From NCBI GenBank assembly GCA_964438975.1, contig CAYTMU010000003.1, positions 62,001 to 126,000 on the forward strand: a stretch of 64,000 nucleotides of DNA. The letters are read 5' to 3'. A program made the position numbers and the translations under genes. Below the pieces are notes generated by a model, which worked only from the letters and a program-made list of their open reading frames with translations, was not told where the DNA came from and ran no database searches. This DNA comes from Chryseosolibacter sp964438975. Lineage in GTDB: Bacteria; Bacteroidota; Bacteroidia; Cytophagales; Cyclobacteriaceae. This document shows, one piece after another, positions 62,021 to 64,000 of the stretch (position 1 is the first letter of the stretch; each line of letters begins with the position of its first letter).

Positions 62021-62731
62021 ATGAAGATCAGGATACTATGGACACTACTATTGCTGGCAGGGTTTGCGTGTAAGGATGATGAAGTATTCACCGAAACGAC
62101 CCCGGTACCCGAAGACGTTTTTAATCTGGAACTCTGCCCGACGCTGGTGTCGAATGTAACGGCGCTTTTTCCTGAGTCGAGTAACAACGCCGAACGGCAT
62201 GCACAGCTCTTTTCTACAGGCGCCCAACAGCGGATCGTACTCACCAAAGACTCAGATGTCTACGTCAGCTTTGTTGCAGAAGGTGCCAACATCGGTAATG
62301 TGCTTGGTTATTACGTCTATAACTCCGGCTCTATGCCGGGGTCGTCTGGCGATATCGACAAGCAACTGATCTTTCCGAACGTCGACAATGCCTACCTAAA
62401 CCCCGGAGATACCCGGCGACTGGGGAATACGCAGATCAAGGCGGGCACAGTGATCGGCTTCTTCCTGATTGTCGGCGGATATCGCGGAGACGGCGTGTAT
62501 TTCAAGAATCCAACCTATTACACCGACCACACCTGGAATACGGACGGCGCGCGGCAACATGTACTCTATCGCGAAGCGGAGTGCGGCGCGATTGTCATCG
62601 GGTTTGAAGACAAAAAAGCCGGCAACGCAGACCAGGACTTTAACGACATCATCTTCACAGTGTCAGACAACATCTCGGATCTTGAGACTACGTCGTTCAA
62701 CATCGAGGGTGTTCCTACACTATCAAACTAA
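62021..62731 (+). CDS. DUF4114 lipoprotein
   Basis: A 236-residue lipoprotein (MKIRILWTLLLLAGFAC, Cys17). The C-terminal half carries the DUF4114 pattern: TQIKAGTVIGFFLIVGGYRG, then IVIGFEDKKAGNADQDFNDIIFTVSDN at about 189-215, with the acidic residues of a calcium-type loop. DUF4114 domains occur in surface and secreted proteins, often with adhesion-type partners; function is unknown. Convergent with the XRE gene, 13 bp between stops. Confidence 0.87.
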   Translation: MKIRILWTLLLLAGFACKDDEVFTETTPVPEDVFNLELCPTLVSNVTALFPESSNNAERHAQLFSTGAQQRIVLTKDSDVYVSFVAEGANIGNVLGYYVYNSGSMPGSSGDIDKQLIFPNVDNAYLNPGDTRRLGNTQIKAGTVIGFFLIVGGYRGDGVYFKNPTYYTDHTWNTDGARQHVLYREAECGAIVIGFEDKKAGNADQDFNDIIFTVSDNISDLETTSFNIEGVPTLSN

Positions 62732-62744
62732 AGTGTAACGTCGC

Positions 62745-63020
62745 TTAGCTTTGCTTCTTGGACTCCTGGTACTCTCGGTACATCTGGTGAAAGAACTCTT
62801 CCACCGATAGTCCATGAATGCTTAGCAACCTGCAAAGGCTCCTTAATGTGATGTTGGCTTTGCCCTTTTCGATACGCCAGTACTGTACGCGTGGCAACTC
62901 GAAGTCATAGGCAAAATCCTCATGACTGCTATATCCTTTTTTCTTTCTAAGCGTCGTGAGACGGGCGCCGATGCGCTCAAGTGTGTTACTTAATGCTTCC
63001 TCTTTCACAACTAAAGACAA
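62745..63020 (-). CDS. XRE-type helix-turn-helix regulator
   Basis: A 91-residue DNA-binding protein. The helix-turn-helix spans about 15-72: IGARLTTLRKKKGYSSHEDFAYDFELPRVQYWRIEKGKANITLRSLCRLLSIHGLSVEEFF. It has no extra domain. ATG at 63020 is the plausible start. Small XRE proteins of this kind in Bacteroidota are common and their targets unknown; no toxin gene adjoins it. Confidence 0.88.
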   Translation of the reverse strand: MSLVVKEEALSNTLERIGARLTTLRKKKGYSSHEDFAYDFELPRVQYWRIEKGKANITLRSLCRLLSIHGLSVEEFFHQMYREYQESKKQS

Positions 63021-63175
63021 TTTACAGTTTCAAAAAGCAAACAAGTTGACTACAAATCGAGAGAGGTTTTACCCCGCGTAGCGCTACATCTTCTATGATG
63101 CTCCATTAGTCACCATTCAGAAAAAATCAAGCCAGCGGACTGCAAACTCAGGCACGTCATTTTACCCGTATCATT

Positions 63176-63919
63176 GTGATCGTTACTGAAGAACAGAAAA
63201 TTGAGGCTTTTGCCTTTTATCAGGAGGCCATAGAACTGCTCCAGGAGAGTGGTTATGACTTCATGCTGGGTGGTGGATTCGCCACCTTTCACTATACCGG
63301 CGTATTCCGGGACACGAAAGATCTCGACATCTTTTGCAAGGCATCAGACTATCCCGGTATTCTGAAACATTTCGCGAAGAAAGGCTACGAGACACAGCTT
63401 ACCGATGTGCGCTGGCTGGCAAAAATACTAAAAGGCGAGTATTTCATCGATTTGATCTTCAATTCCGTGAATAATATATGTACAGTTGACGACGCCTGGT
63501 TCGAGCACGCCACTCACGGTGAATTTGCCGGTTTGCCCGTTAAATTCCTCTCAGCGGAAGAACTGATCTGGTGCAAATCGTACGTTCAAAACCGCGAGCG
63601 ATTCGATGGTGCCGACATCAACCACGTGTTGCTGAAACACGGAAAAAAACTCAACTGGCGGCGGTTGCTCTCAAGACTTGATGCACACTGGCATCTGCTG
63701 CTCGCGCAACTGATCATGTTTCAGTTTGTCTATCCTGCTGATTTCCACGACATCATTCCGCGCTGGCTGTTCGACGAACTGATGAAACGCGCTCAAGAGC
63801 AGTACGAACTACCCCAGACCATTGAAAGAGTGTGTCGGGGTCCGATAATAGACAACACTCAGTATTCCATCGATATAAAGGAATGGGACTACAAATCCTA
63901 TACGATCAAAACAGTCTGA
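63176..63919 (+). CDS. Nucleotidyltransferase-fold protein
   Basis: A 247-residue soluble protein starting at GTG 63176 (no ATG fits; the next lies at the conserved MLGGGF). The polymerase-beta-like nucleotidyltransferase signature is seen in FMLGGGFATFHYTG (about 29-42) and RDTKDLDIFCKA (about 45-56) with D-x-D at the metal site. The C-terminal part (LSAEELIWCKSYVQNRERFDGADINHVL) is typical of nucleotidyltransferases in the AbiEii/MNT-related group. It is followed 1 bp later by a metallophosphoesterase gene, so the two form an operon. Substrate unknown. Confidence 0.82.
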   Translation: MIVTEEQKIEAFAFYQEAIELLQESGYDFMLGGGFATFHYTGVFRDTKDLDIFCKASDYPGILKHFAKKGYETQLTDVRWLAKILKGEYFIDLIFNSVNNICTVDDAWFEHATHGEFAGLPVKFLSAEELIWCKSYVQNRERFDGADINHVLLKHGKKLNWRRLLSRLDAHWHLLLAQLIMFQFVYPADFHDIIPRWLFDELMKRAQEQYELPQTIERVCRGPIIDNTQYSIDIKEWDYKSYTIKTV

Positions 63920-63920
63920 C

Positions 63921-64000
63921 ATGAGCGAAGTTACCAAGACCCGTATCGCTGCCGTTGGCGACCTTCACGTTCGCGAAACGGACAAGGGGAAATGGATCGA
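63921..64000 (+). CDS. Metallophosphoesterase, N-terminal fragment (runs off window)
   Basis: ATG 63921 opens MSEVTKTRIAAVGDLHVRE and stays open to the window end. The GDLHV motif after a beta strand is the first metal-binding motif of calcineurin-like phosphoesterases (GDxH). One base separates it from the nucleotidyltransferase gene. Only 26 residues are visible, so the identification rests on this motif and position. Confidence 0.7.
   Translation, partial: MSEVTKTRIAAVGDLHVRETDKGKWI

Noticed and set aside
62745..63919. XRE regulator and nucleotidyltransferase as a toxin-antitoxin pair
   Set aside because: They lie on opposite strands with 155 bp between the starts, and the nucleotidyltransferase is in an operon with a phosphoesterase instead; no direct evidence for a toxin-antitoxin unit.

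Overview
The window looks like chromosomal DNA of a free-living, glycan-degrading Bacteroidota, most likely of the Cytophagales. This is inferred from two SusC/SusD pairs, a FecR anti-sigma factor, TAnnTTTG-type -7 promoter elements with no clear Shine-Dalgarno sites, many lipoproteins, and Planctomycetes-like cytochrome c, DUF1501 and DUF1553 proteins of the kind also found in Cytophagales. No rRNA, tRNA, IS element, prophage or CRISPR array was seen. There is one assembly gap, a run of 100 N at 1393-1492 inside a tandem repeat.

Layout. 1-1300: the end of an ABC-F ATPase and a DUF4202 protein. 1276-1760: a ~103-bp palindromic tandem repeat broken by the N run. 1827-8502: FecR, an STN-type SusC, SusD, a perfect terminator hairpin, then an ECF sigma factor. 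8564-11040: two unrelated L,D-transpeptidase-type proteins facing each other. 11232-12991: a secreted GDPD-like phosphodiesterase and a CDF zinc exporter, divergent. 13078-26289: a glycan-utilisation locus with two paralogous Asp-box propeller proteins (GH74-like), SusC/SusD, a GxDLY-type SGNH esterase and a PQQ dehydrogenase carrying its own cytochrome c domain. 26360-36326: a Crp-type regulator, DinB, a large heme-binding HEAT-repeat lipoprotein, a Gfo/Idh/MocA oxidoreductase, a GNAT protein, a DUF1080 protein, a FUSC transporter and a small conserved-looking protein. 36579-42324: the phosphate regulon pstSCAB-phoU, divergent from an OprP/OprO-type porin. 42468-48820: oxidoreductase, heme protein, GntP permease and TIM-barrel epimerase. 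49129-51404: sulfotransferase and flippase. 51657-52757: topoisomerase IB. 52764-59804: a five-gene operon of epimerase, DUF1501, DUF1553 with cytochrome, gluconate-dehydrogenase subunit 3 and GMC oxidoreductase. 59954-64000: a second ABC-F ATPase, a DUF4114 lipoprotein, an XRE regulator, a nucleotidyltransferase and the start of a metallophosphoesterase.

How the genes may work together. Much of the window concerns oxidation and cleavage of sugars in the cell envelope. Five proteins have twin-arginine leaders, and several heme or quinoprotein partners could carry electrons away. The combination of Gfo/Idh/MocA oxidoreductases, DUF1080, TIM-barrel epimerases and a GMC/subunit-3 dehydrogenase is what an oxidative (3-keto-sugar) route of glycoside cleavage would need. 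That assignment is inference.

Two regulatory observations stand out. The pst/porin intergenic region holds five GT dinucleotides at an exact 11-bp period beside a TACCTTTG element, which looks like a PhoB-type operator. Just behind phoU, on the same strand, lies a well-conserved TPP riboswitch followed by a terminator, with no thiamine gene downstream.
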